In this document: positions 42,601-57,300 of the stretch, one piece after another | Layout of the letters: each line of letters begins with the position of its first letter | Position numbering within the stretch: the first letter of the stretch is position 1 | Origin: Dirofilaria immitis | Lineage: Eukaryota; Nematoda; Chromadorea; Rhabditida; Onchocercidae | Direction of reading: 5' to 3' | NCBI GenBank assembly: GCA_024305405.1 | Contig: JAKNDB010000103.1 | Coordinates: forward strand, 2,728,001 to 2,792,000 | Length of the DNA stretch: 64,000 bases | The notes under the pieces: generated by a model | Databases searched by the model: none | What the model saw: only the letters and a program-made list of their open reading frames with translations | What the model was told of the DNA's origin: nothing | Position numbers and translations under genes: made by a program

Positions 42601-45600
42601 TATTCTAAAAAATATTTCAATTACTTCAACATCTAAAATTCATTCATAATTTCAATCATAAGAAGATAACGATTACGATTATTAAAATATTTTTAACTGC
42701 TTAGTAAAATATTTTCAATATTACAAAACGGATTAACACATATGTGTGAAAATATTAAATTCTAAAATTCATCTGTTTCATTTCTAAAATTTCAACTTCA
42801 TTTTCTAAAATTTCACTATTATCGTGAAATTTTATAAACTTTTCCATACTTATAAAATAGATAAAGAAAAGAAAAGAAAAAAAAGAATTCGACATTTCCA
42901 TCTATTTCTATAAATTAAATTAAATAAGAAAATAATTTCAAAGGCAAATTTTCTAATACAACAACAATAATTCAAAATTAGTAAAGAAAAAATATTTACG
43001 TAAAGAAAAAAAGGAAAAAAATTTATAATCGAATAGAAAAAAATCTTTTAGTTATTAAAATTTAATTTTTAAATTTTAAAATTTTATAAAAATTAATTTA
43101 TAATATGCAAATTTTGAACAGCTTTTTTTAAGAAGTATATATAAATGATAATTAGAATAGGAAGAAAAGGTAAAATCAACATATTTAGAGTTCTCATATG
43201 CAAAACTACTCTAGTAAACAAAACTTAACCAAAGTGGTACTTGTTGTAATCATATATATTTATATATAATCATATATGCACACATATATACACACATACA
43301 TACATACATGCATACATACATACACATACATACATACATACATACATACATACATACATCCATACATACATACAAATAAATATATACATGAATAGTAATT
43401 TGAGAAGGATTAATTTAAGAAGGATTAAAATTTATTTATTCTATTATTGAAAAGGATAGGAATTTCAACAATCTGTAATTTTAATAAAAGTGATGAAAAA
43501 GTTTGGAAGAAATCAAATAAAACTTATGAAGATTAGAAAGCGATAAGCAATAGAAATTCAGTTAAAGAAGTCAAATAAACTTGAAAGACCAAACAAATTT
43601 ATAAAGATTAGAAAAAGGCAAAAAAAGAAAAATAAACTGTGAAATAAATTCATTAAAATTCAGAGATCGAATATATTCACAAACAAATGTTGAATAAATC
43701 TATAAAATTTTTGATCTCGATATCGGGAATGAAAAAGAAAGAAAAAGAAATAAAATTAAAAGATGTAGAAAAATTCAAAAATTATTCGATATTCATTTAA
43801 CTAATATAAGCATATTTTTCATACATATATAATGTAATATTTTTAATTATATTAAATTGAAAAAAAATTATTTTATTATCTGTTGCTTGAATTAATTATT
43901 TCTATTAAAAAAACTTAAATTTTCTAAAAATTATTTTTATTATTAAAATTATAATAATATTTTGTCATATAAAATATTATTAAATTGAATTTCTTCCTAT
44001 TAAATATTAAAGTGTGAATTAGTAATAAACTATCAATTAATATAAAAAAAAATAAATAAATGAAATCTTAAATGTGCCATTTTGTTATTTATACGACAAA
44101 ATATTATTATAATTACAAATGTTTGATAAAGAAATTTTGCAAATAATTTAAATTAAATCAATAAAGTTTTAAGTTTTATTTAAAAATAAATACCAACAAA
44201 TGTCTGAATAAACTTTGTTAAAATGTTAAGTGGAAAAAAAATAATCGCCTACTGCAACACAAATAGTACATAACACATTCTGTTGTTAAATAGTTTGAAA
44301 TGTTTTTTCTTCTTCATTTTCGCACTAACATTTACGATTAAATTTACGAGGAAAGAAAATAAGAATTTGCGTCGAGACTATTAGTCAGATGATAAAAATT
44401 GTCTGCTAATGTTTAACTTCTCTCTTCGATTAACTCTTCCTTCTTCTTATCATCTCTTATCATAAATATATTGATGAAATGATGCAATGTTTAACTAAAT
44501 TCATCTTATAACTTACTTCACAAGTTATTCTTCTTCAAAATTCAGATGCCTTTTTTTTTTACTTTTGTAATTCAGAAATCACCTTTTCTTTGTTTAAAAT
44601 TCAGAAATCTCTTAAGTAATAACGACCTAATTATCGTACCATTTCATACTTATAAGTTTCGAGTTTTAAATGTTTCAAAAATCTTTTGAAAAATTGTATC
44701 TTTTAAAAAATTAATTTTTCTTAGAACTTTAATAGCACTGAAAATATATATATATATGTATATATAAACATCTGTTGACAATTTTGAGAATAATTTCTTT
44801 CTATATCATATTGTAATTTCTTTTAAACTATTCCATATCCAATTCTATACAATTAATTTGAAGTATAAAAAGAAAAATTATATACCTGAGGTGAAGTATT
44901 TTGATCGAATCGATGAAGCATACGTAGACGATTCGCCGGTACAATACCACGTCTACCGTTTTTATTAATACAACACCACCAACCTGTATTAATTCCTACG
45001 CCACTATTTGCACCTACAAGAAATTCATACATTCTTGAAAATTGAGCCTAGCTAAGATAGCCTGATTTATTTTAGCCAAACATTATATGTCAATAGATAT
45101 ATTTGATGCTAACAATTAAAATATGATTAATAAGTAATAATTAAGCATTGATTATAATATATTATTTAACAATAAATATATCTGAAACTAAAAATTTATC
45201 CTATAAACAATATCAAGTATATAAATATTAAATGCGATTATTAAGTAATAATTATATCGTTAAGTATGAAGCATTTCAAATAATATTATTATTATTAGCA
45301 ATAATTGCATATTTCTGAAATCGAACAATCATATTAATGCATAATCTCATCAAGTAACGATTTCATATATTATAAAATACTCGAAATCATCTAAAATATT
45401 TTCAGTACTAAATATTAACTATATCAAATGGAATATTCATTAGAATGTCCACTTCGAATAATCATAATTATCATCAATATACAATGATAAGAATGATAAT
45501 TATGAATATCTGGAGTTAATAAAAACCGTCTTGATCGCTTTCGTACGTATCAAAATGGTTTTTCAATTTTTTTCATTTTAAAATTTACACCTTGCAATTT

Positions 45601-48600
45601 AGTTCCGTTTATGAAGATGAATGGATTTCCGGAATTTTACGAATGTACCGGAAATATAATTTGGAATCAAAAAAAAAGTTGAAACTTGTCAAAAGAAGTA
45701 AATGATAAAATTGTAATGTTAAAACAGGTAATTTAAATTGTATAATAATCAATATAAAGGATGTTATCAAGATTTTAATAATTATTTAATATTAATTTAA
45801 AAGTAATATTATTTATAATTTTTGGAATGGCTATTAGAAATATATAAACATTATAATTATAACATTTGTTCACATTATTTGTTATAATTTTATTGATAAA
45901 ATAACTTCCTCAAGATTATGAAACTTTAGACTAAAATAGGCCGTGATACTACTCCAAATCAATCTAAGTTGTATGAATTGCATCTTGAATCCTCAATCAA
46001 GCTATTTTACATATTAGTTCTATTATGAATCAACCTAATATTGTATACTTTTCTCAAATCAATCCAATTTTTTTTTATCTCGAATTGATTAAAACGAGAA
46101 TAGCACTCTTGTACTTCTGAGCATAATTGTATTATCTGATTAATGTGACACATATTACATGTCGAAGATATGAATGTATTTGGATCTTAGAAAAAAATAA
46201 AGTAAAATTAGTTACGCTAGTAGGTAGGAATGCTAATTAAAACTTTCCATCTTCCGACTAATGGTTATAAGATTTATTCATATCGAATATTTAATATCGA
46301 ATTAAAAATTCGATTTGATTTATTCATATCAGATATGATTTTACGATATCATTTTAAGTTTTTATTTTCGCATTAAAAAAGTTGTTCTAATCATAGCTTT
46401 TTTTAATTATGCATTTCATATCTTTTATTATTGCATAACGAAAGTTTCTTTGAAATAAAACTTTCCTAAAAAAATATTTTAGCAGTGATAAAATTTTATA
46501 TTTAAAACTTTATTTGAAAAAGAAAAAAATGAAATGTTCAGACAAAATTACAAAATGATCAAATTTTTAATGTTTAAGAAAAAAATTCTTCTCCAAAATT
46601 TTATTATTTTAAAATTTTATTGCTATTTCTGTATTTATCATTTAAAGTATCATATTTTTCACTTCTACAAATTCAACACAACTATTTCATCGAATAAAAT
46701 TTTGATATGAAATTACTTTATAATTGATTATTCAGTTTTCAAGTAGTATATTTTTAAATTATGGAATTTCTCAAGTTATTTTCGAACGTCCTCTCATTAT
46801 TCAAACTAAAATAAGCAATTTTTTCCATTAAATAAAATATGATATTGAGATAATTTCTCTCCTTCTTTTCGAATATATTTAAAGAGTAAAATTAAAACCT
46901 TATTCAAAATTAATCCTTAATGAAGAAGTATTTCGTGAGTTAAACAAAAATAAAAATCTATTTAAAAAAGCTTAATTGATAAAAGTTATTCAGTATTAGC
47001 AATGATAAATATTATTTAATTATATGCATAATGAATAATCAATTATGAAACAAATTTTTCAATTATAATTTTTAGAAATTTTAAAAATCTCAAAATTACG
47101 AAACTTCTCAGATATGTTATTTAATAAAAAAATTAACAATAAATTATATTTTAATCATTTTGTTTATTAATAATTTATCGATTTGCTTGATTTACATTCA
47201 CTTAATTTGATCACTTAAATGAAATAAATGGTTTATCAAATTTTTGTTCTTCTAAGTAAATAGTTTGCAATATCTCTCCAAAAAGAAATTTAAGTTTTCT
47301 GTCAATACAAATGTTGAAATATAGCAATTAAAGGATTGAGAAAAGTTTAAAATTTTTTTCAATTAAAATTAGAAAATAAAAAGGACGAAAACATAACGAC
47401 CAATGTATATTATAAGTATTTACAAATTTATGACTAAATTATCTTTTTTAAAATAATTCATTTAAAAAACAAACCAAATCATTACATATATTCTTCCTTT
47501 TTTAGATTTAATTTAATATTTTAAAATGTAAAAAAAAAATTGAATCTTTTTTCCCAAAGGACGAAAGGAAGTAATCGTTGAAAAATACGTGTTTATTGTT
47601 CCTTTTATTCCACTTTGTAATCATAAAATTATAAATTATTTACAAAAATATTCAAAATTAAAGTACTTAAAATTATAAATTATTTGTGAAAGTACTTTTG
47701 TAATGCCATGTCAAACTTCAATTCAAATTTTCAAATTGAAAATTAGTCATATACGAAGACAATTAGGAAGATATTAAAGAATGAAGAATTGATGCCAATT
47801 TAAGATACCGTATTCATTTATTTTGCAATAAAAACAAAATATACGATATTGTATTATCATAAGATTATCATTACGACATGCATTTATTTAATTTTTAAGC
47901 ATCATTTAATATTTTTACTGATATTTCTCGACCAATTTATTTCTCTGGAATATTACATTTCATATCACAAAAAATTTACAACAGGAAAGATGAAATTTCT
48001 TCAAAACTTTTTCAAAAATTTTTTTTCTTTGAGGAAAAAATTTTAAATTTTGATGTATGAAGCATTCAAGGCAAAATGTTTATGAAAGCTTTATATATTT
48101 GTCGAAAAAAAGATTTATATTGTGGATACTTATCGAGAAAAAGATAAAGTATATTTGGAGATGATACGATTAAATCAATAATTTTTATACAATAATTCAA
48201 GTTGGAATTTTTGAAATTTTTTCTCAATAAGTTTAAATATTTAAGATTTTTGAATATTTTTATGGAAAACCTATTTCTTCCTCAATTATTTTGTTTCCAT
48301 AATTTCGCTTCAATTTTAGATTAAAAAAATCAAAACTTCCAAACAAAAAAGTTGAATTTGACTATATAAAAATAAAAAATAAACTTTTCTCAGCATATTT
48401 AAACTTCCATATTTCATTAATATGCTATCGTTTATTTCGAAGTTACAATAATGTTCCATTAATTAAACTAAAACTTTTCAACCTGTTTTTTTAAATCTTA
48501 TATAAAAATTGGAAAAGTATTAAATGAATCTCTGGAAAGATGGAACAGAATAAACGATTTTTACCTGATGATATCCGATAGAATGTGATAAGCAATATTT

Positions 48601-51600
48601 CGAATGTATATTATCATATTATATCAATTTAAATAAAAATGACGTAATTTAAATCATAAAATATTGTTCCGAGATCATTTATTAAATAAATTTTCTAAAA
48701 ATTTCAAAAAATTGAAGATAGTTTTATTGAAATAGAGTGCATTATCTTAAATTTACTTATTCATTTAATCCAAATCTCGAAATTCTAAGAAGATATAATT
48801 TAATTTATTAATAACAAAGAATTGTAAATATTAACGATGATTCTTATAAAATTTCATATTATTTGCTATAAAAGTGGTAATAAAATTAATAATATTTGTT
48901 AAAATAATAATAATAAAATTTGAATGAAAATTATCAAGTGATACTAAATTATCGGAACCATTTTTAATAATAATAATAATTGTATTAGTAATATTGATAA
49001 TAACAGTGATAATAATAATTATTATTTATAGTTAATATAAATAAAACATTTTCAATAAAATATTTCGTAGAACAAAAAGTTTAAAAAATGAAACTTACAA
49101 GGTCGTTCGTTAAGAACGCGTAAAATTTCGCCTCGTTCAAATGCTAATTCGTCAGGCCATTCGGCTTGATTATCGTAAATCGCTTGCGCTACGCCAACCT
49201 ATAATATTTACTATCAAAGTTTTAAAATTAATTCAATCATTTTTATTAAATGAAGAAAAATAATACAAAATTTAATTTATTTATATCTGAAAATTTCATC
49301 GGAAAATACGTATTTTAAGTAATTTGATAAAATATCAAATATTTAGTTTAAATAATTAGAAAATATACAATTATTTTTTATTGAAATAAGATATCATTAT
49401 TAATCATGATTTATATCTATAATTTATTGCTATTCATTTCTTGATTAAAAACTAGTGAATTATATAATTTTTGATGATAATAAGTTTGTGTCGGGAATCG
49501 ATGGATAAAGTATAAAGTTCACGTTTAGACCAACACAAAAGATCGCTGGATGAAGTGTAAAATTCACGTTTATTTAGACCAACACAAAAGATCGCTGGAT
49601 GAAGTGTAAAGTTTAAGTTTAAAAAAAGTTTAATTTTTATAAAAAAAAATATTTATATATGATATGTGATGAATTAAAATTGATATTAAATTTAATGAAT
49701 TTTCAAATTTATAAAATTTCAAAAAATCGATATTTAAGAAGATAATAAAATGAATAAAGATAAAAAACAAAAAAATGAATAAATATTTTTTTTAACATAA
49801 ATGTAATATATACCTAATTACATTTATCGATACTGTATCTATCTATCTATTTTTTTTATCATTTGTCCATTTCATTCATCCATTAACAGATTTTCTCATT
49901 AATTATTTCACGTTTCATTGATTTTTGTACATTTATTCAAAAACATCTCGATATGGTAATTATGTGATAAAAAAGAAAGGAAAAAAAATGAAAGAAATGA
50001 TATAAATGAAAGATGACACTTTGAACCTGCGATAATAATACTTTTAAGTTTTTTTTTACCTTTTCTTTTTCCATCCTTTTTGCTTTTTGATCGTTTAATT
50101 TTACATATTAATTCAATGAAGCGCTGAATAGTTTGTTTGAAAAAAAAAACTTCTGAAAATTAAATCTAACAATAAATATTGCCAAATTTAAAATAACAAA
50201 TATGATTAATGAAGAATAAAGTAAAAGAAAAAAAGAGGAAAAATTAAAAAATTTTTTTTTACATTTTTAAATAGTAAAAATAAAAATTACCAAAAAGTAT
50301 TACTTAAATTAAATTTAAATTTGACCTTTAAGAGAATTTTATAAAATAAAAATTTCCATTTCTATTATTTTAATAAAATATGCAAAAAGAATTAATATAA
50401 ATAATTTTTAATTATATAAAAATATTTCCATTAATTAAGTAAAGGATTTTCTCTAAAAAAAGTACTTTTTCAAATTTTCTAATCAAAATTTTACAAAAAT
50501 TTTCAAATCTTTCAATTCCTTTTTAAAATTAATTATTCGTAATTTAATTGAAAAATTAGATATTATATTTAAATTTAATTTCTATTATTCAAATACAAAT
50601 TTTATGGTATACAATATTCATTTTCAACATGTAATCAAAATTCAGTTCAATTATTAAATGAAATTAAAAATTTATCAAATGGCTCTCAAAAATATATATC
50701 ATATCGCTAACGATTATTAGAGCTATGATATCAATTCCACTTCGACATATTCGTAATAATAATGCAAAAAAAGATATGATAACGTGATATGATAAAATCA
50801 AATAATTCTAAGAAATATATGCCAGATCATTAAGAATTATTCTTGCTATGCTGTCAAATTCAAACGGATAAATACACATGCAAAGAAGGTGTAGAAACAT
50901 CTAATAACATGACGTGATAATTTTATCATTTGTCTGCTATTATATGACCTGCTATTATGATAACATGATAAGATAGATAATTTTATCATCTGCAAGAAAG
51001 TTGCTATTAATTGCTACCACGTAAAATATTTATTCGTAAGAAGAGTGCAAAAAGATATGATAACATGATATGATAATCAAATATTTCAAAAAAAATATAC
51101 GTTATATGATTACGAATTATTCGAGCTATGCTTCAATTTCACGTATATTTTACTTACAAAAAAAAATAACGTGACGTGATAATTTTATCATTTATTAGAA
51201 AGTGAAGAAATTTTGGTAAAGAAGAAGAATTACAATGGAAATAATTAACAAAAATTTTCATTGCACATAAAAAAAGGGAACGGAAGTATGATTTATCAAA
51301 TGATCTCTGGCTATTAATTTATTGATTGATCATAATCATTGATCACTAAATATTCTAAGCAATCCGATAATAATAAATCTCGCGCAAAACTTTCTCATCC
51401 CCAACAGCTGACTTTTTTCTCCTTCTTTTACAACAATCAAGAATAATAAAAATAATTCGGGAAAAAAAAGGAATGACGTGCAAAAATGAAATTATAAATT
51501 TCGCAATTTATCTCGCCAATTATTGTTCTGCACGTATTTCATCCATTTATTTTTTAATCCATCCCTATGTTTAAATATTTAATTAATATGCATGTTTTAT

Positions 51601-54322
51601 CATTTAGATGAATTCAATTAACAACTTGCCAGTAATTGACAACTGTCATTTTTCTGACCTTTCTGTAACCTTTCCTCAAACCTCCTCCAATCTCTCCCAA
51701 TCTCTGTAATTTCTGACCTCTTCTTAACCTTTCTTCAGTCTCCTCCAATCTCTCCAATCTCTGTAACTTCTGACCTCTTCTTAACCTTTCTTCAGTCTCC
51801 CATAATCTCTCCAAGTCTCCGTAATTCCTGATCTCCACGTAACCTTTCCTCAGTCTCCCTTAGTCACCCCCAATTCCTGTCATTCCTAACCTCGCCGTAA
51901 CCTTTCTCAATCTCCCTCAATCTCTCCTAACCTTTGTCATTTTTAATCTCTTCTTAACCTTTCCTCAATCTTTCTCAGTCTCTCCTAATCCTTGTCATTT
52001 CTAATCTCTTCTTAATCTTCCTCAATCTCTTCCAATCTCTGTCATTTCTAATCTCTTCCTAACTTTTTTTCAGTCCCCCATAATCTTTCCAAGTTTCTGT
52101 AATTTCTGACCTCTTCTTAACCTTTCTTGAACTTTTCCCAATCTTTTCTAATCTTCCAGTTTTCCTTGGTCTCTCCAAATCATTGATGTAACCTCTTCGT
52201 AACCTTCCCTGACCTTTTCTCAATCTCTCCTAATCTCTTCTAGTCCCTATACTTTCTAACTCCTTCTAACCCTTAACCCTTAATAATTTCCAACTATTGA
52301 CAATTGCAAATACTAACCTCTTCCCATTTTGACCCTTTTTCCCTAATTAACCAATCTTCGATCAGTTGGAAAGGAGACTGGAATAGATTAAGGAAGATAA
52401 ATAGAATTCAATTTAAATTTTTATAGCTAATTAGAATGCTAGAAATCTATTTAGATCCTAATAGCTAATCAAAATCTGAGAAATCTATTTAGATTCTAAT
52501 AGCTAATCAAAATCCGAGAAATCTATTTAGATTCTAATAGCTAATCAAAATCCTAGAAATAATGCTTATGAAATTTATAATAATAAATTTTCCTTTTGCA
52601 TTTCTAAGAAAAGAAATTTTGAATTTTTTTCTAAAATTGCTAAAATTTGATTTCTCAAAAAAAAAATGAATGAGTAAATGAATGAATTGATAAAAGGTAA
52701 AGGAAAATTGAAAATATTTTTCTAAAAATAGAAAAAAAAGAAGGAACGAAATAAAATTGGACATAAATTAAATTTAGAATTTTAATAATTTAAAAAGAAC
52801 AAAAAAAGAGAAGAGAAGAGGAGAGAAGGAACAGGTAAAATAAATCAGGTTTTCATATATGACAAATAATAATTATTTTAGGAAAAACTTGTTATTTGCT
52901 ATATTATCATATTCCTATTTGAATAGATCAAATCGCTTAATAGCGAAAATCGTAAATTCCGTAGCGATTATTCGAACTATTTATGGCAAATTATTGGCTT
53001 AGCAATATTTGTGGTACTATTATCATTTCAGTTTTTCATTACTTTATTTCGATAGAAAAAAATAAATGAAATGAATAGAATTAATGAATGAATTTATTAG
53101 GGAAAGCAAATAATTTATTAATTTATAAACATCGGATTTATTTCCCGCAAATTTCTATATATCAGTAATTATCAATTATTTGATTAAATATCAATAATTA
53201 TCAGCTATTTATTTGGATTAAAAAAGCATATACTGATTAGCAATATTATTTTACGGATTGATTTCTGATTACGCCAAGTATTCATTGCAAAAATTCTCTT
53301 CAATTTAAAATGGTAAATAAGAATTATCGATTTTTTTAAGGAAACTTTGAATTGTTAATTATCAGTTCCTTGATTGCAAGAAATAATTTAACAATTATTA
53401 GTTATATTTCGAGAATTGAACTCGAGATCGGGAAGCTTTTATGTCTCATGATTTTTCTTTTCTTTTAAATTGAATCATGAATAAATTGATGAATTATTTT
53501 GTAATAAAATAATAGCAAACGAAAATTTTCGTTTTTAAAATTTACTTTTGCTCAAAATTAAAATATGAACATTCCCAAAAATTATTAATGATCAATCAAT
53601 TCTTGATTGATTGGAATTCTCGATTGCTTCAATACGTTATAATTGGAATTTTATTCTCGAAATATTATTGCCAATTATTATATCTTTTTCTTTTCTTCAA
53701 TCAAAGAATTAATAATTAATCAATTTTTGAACATTTAATTTAATTTAAAAAAGCCAAATAGATTTTGAAATTTTTTCAATTAAAATATAAATTTAAAATA
53801 AATATAATAAAAAATGGTATCATAAAAATTAAAGCACAATTATTAATTAATATTTGTTAAAAATCAATTATATTGGAAATGAAATTTGAAATTATATTTT
53901 TTTGATTTTATGTAAATAATTAAAAATTTATTTCATATCAAATTTAAAATTTAAACTAAACGTCATTTATTTACTTTTTTCTTTTTTTTTATATAAAAAC
54001 ATTTTGCAAAATGCATCATCGATTATTTCAATTTTTCTTTTTTTTTTTTGTTGACCTAATTTTGAACTTCCGTTTTCGTTTTTCTTTTGTATTTCTTCTC
54101 GTACTTTTAGGCAATAGCAATAGGAAAATAAAATAAATTATTGATCAAAAAAAAAAATCAAACTATTAAAAAAATCAAATAGGGCAATTTCTGTTAATTG
54201 AAAATTTTATTTTTACTAAAACTCAATAAATAGCCTACTATTTCCTTTTTTTTCTAATCCAAAATTGATTTAAAAATAAACAAAAAAATAAGCAAAAAAT
54301 AATAAAATTTAAATTCAATATA

Positions 54323-54364
<42 letters not shown>

Positions 54365-57300
54365 TAAATAAATAAAAAGGATACGATAAATGAAGATATG
54401 AAAAATATAAGAAATTTTAGAAGAATTTGGATGATTGTATTATTACAACAATTTTGATTCAAGGTCGAAAATTTAGAGGTGAAATTTTCGCTGATTAACC
54501 AACCCTTATATAGGATGGATGGAATATCATGAAAGAGAACTATTTTGATATAAACATTTGAATAATAAGTTTTGATGATGATATTATTAATAAAGATTGA
54601 ATATGACATTTTCATTTTATTATTTAATAATAATCATTCCTAAAAATTTTTCACTTTTAATAGCAAATTAATTAAATATATTTTAAAATATTTTTATTTC
54701 TATAGCTTATTTCGAATTATAGTACCTATGAAATTTATATAATTACAGTCTCGAATTCAATCATATAATCTCGAATTGAATTTATTTGAAAGTATATTTA
54801 TAGAAATACAGATACCAACCTAATACATATCTCTAAAATTTTGCTTCCGTAATATTCATTATTAATTTACCGCTTTCTATCTAAGACGATGATTGCGTGA
54901 AGTAGAATTTTTTTGAATGGTCATCCTTTAGTAATGAGCGGGTATTCCGGAATATTTACGCTTCCCTATCCTCAAAATGATCATCCTAGTAATAGATGAA
55001 TATTCCAGAGTATTTACGATGCTGCATCCCAAAATGGTTATCCTACGGATATTCCGGAATATTTACGCTTTCCTATCACCAAAATGATCATCTCAGTCGT
55101 AGATGAATGATCCAAAAACTTGTAGTGCCATATCTTCAAAAAGATCATCCTAGTAATAGACGGATATTACGGAGCATTTACGATGCTGTATCCCAAAATG
55201 GCTATCCTACCGGTATTTCGGAATATTTACGCTTCCCTATCATCAAAATGATCATCTTAGTAATAGACGGATATTCCGGAACAATTACGATGCTGTACCT
55301 CAAAATGATCATCCTAGTAATAGACGGATATTCCGAAATGTTTGCGGAATGCTGACAGTGCGAATTCGCAAAATAATTTCAATGTAATGATGAGAAGATG
55401 AAATGAAAGAATCATTGAAAAGTATTTAAAATCAGTAATTAATTATATGCTATTCCGGAAAGCTAAACAAATGGAGAAAAATACAAATACATAATTTCTA
55501 ATTGAAGTTAAACTCAGAAAAAAAACTGAAACTTGATATCAGTATAATTAATTTGAGCCAAGAAATATAGGCCAAGATTAGATCATTTATAGGTATCAAT
55601 AAATTTATGCAAAAAAGTAGTAATCCCATACTAATATGATATAATAAAACAAGTAGTAATGAGAAGAATATAAAATGTTTTTATTTGTTTCTTTCTCATT
55701 GCTATCATCGATCTTCTCAGATTGATAAGGAAGAATTATGAGAAAATAAGAAATTAAATTTATTGTCTATAAATGAATAAAGCGTAAACATCTTGTGAAC
55801 AAATAGTCAAAGATAAGATATAGTAACATGTGGAGAGATAGAAAAATGATTCATCATTCATTTATTCCTTTTTCAGATAAACAAATATTTGTTTACAACA
55901 AATAAACAAGTAAACAATAACAATCGATTGAAATTTAGGAAAAATTTGCTATGATTTTAAAAATGATTGATATGATGAAAAATGAATGGAATAAAAATTG
56001 ATTGATATTTGGGTTGATAATTTTCAGATCAAAATTGATCAGATTAATCATTTCATCCTTCCTTCTTCTTCCCTTCTTTTTCAAATAGATTTAAACATAC
56101 CGTTGTATGTATAATCACTATTTAATCATGTTCTATTCAACAATTGCTCGAGATTTTCTCTCGATTAGTTCGATAATTAGTAACCTGATAATGACCAGAT
56201 GACCAACAATAATCGAGAATAATTTGCTTGACCGCCCTAATAATTAATTGTATAATAAAATGAATAGAACAATTTAAAGTTGACATTGTAATAGTTGGGA
56301 AAGCAACAAATTGGTCATTTTAATTAAAGGTGATATGAATACTATCATTGATCAATGTATCGAACAATTCGATAATTCGTTTTCTAAAACTCAACCGTTA
56401 ATTGGTAAGTAATTAACGATTAATTAACAATTATCATTTGTCTATTTTGACAAGATAGCAACTAATTAGCAACTATTATTTATCTATTTTGATAAGATAG
56501 CAACTAATTAGCAATTAAGCAAATGATAATTACTAATTATAACTTATCTATTTTAATAAGTAATTTTAAAATGCTAATTACATATGAAAATTTCATTTCT
56601 CAAATGAATAATAATTAGTAAATTAGTAATTAATTTCGAATTTTATTAGTATTTTTGCGTTTTTCGAGATTAATTCCATTTTTAAAGGATGAATGAATGT
56701 CTAAGATATTTCAAAATTCATAATATTGCAAATTATGATGATAAGCATTTATACTTTTTATTATATAATCAACTATTCCATTGATAAATACTTTTCATTG
56801 CATTATCAAATATTCCAAGATAAATACTTCTCTTATCATATTATCAGATAATTCGCAGATAATTTTTTGTATTATCTTATCAAAATATTTTAAATTCAAA
56901 TATATTTTCTAGAAATAACTTACTCGACTAATCTTCCAGATTATGAATTGAATGAAATAGATGATTATCTTATCAAAATATTTCAGATTCAAATATATTT
57001 TCTAGAAATAACTTACTCGACTAATCTTCCAGATCATGAATCGTATGAAACAGATGATTGCAATACAGATCGGAACAAATTGATTACAATGTTGACGAAA
57101 AAGATGATTATTGGAATGAGAATTTTTAATAATCGAATTTTTACCAATCGAATTCAATGTTCGACGAATAAATTTTTCGAAAAATTTTCGAAATTTACTC
57201 GAAAATCCTCGCATTAATAATAACATTTTTCTTTTATTAATAGAAAATATTATTATCTAATCGATAATGATAAATATTATCAGTGAAATGAAATGAAATA

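Noticed and set aside
51614..51838. 74-codon minus-strand Glu/Arg-rich open frame
   Set aside because: It is a translation of the 57-base minisatellite inside a CAS intron.
52266..52282. Telomere-like AACCCTTAACCCTTAA
   Set aside because: Only two units, next to a pyrimidine-rich minisatellite, and not the TTAGGC repeat of nematodes.
54910..55345. CRISPR-like regular repeats
   Set aside because: Head-to-tail minisatellite without unique spacers, in a eukaryotic intron.
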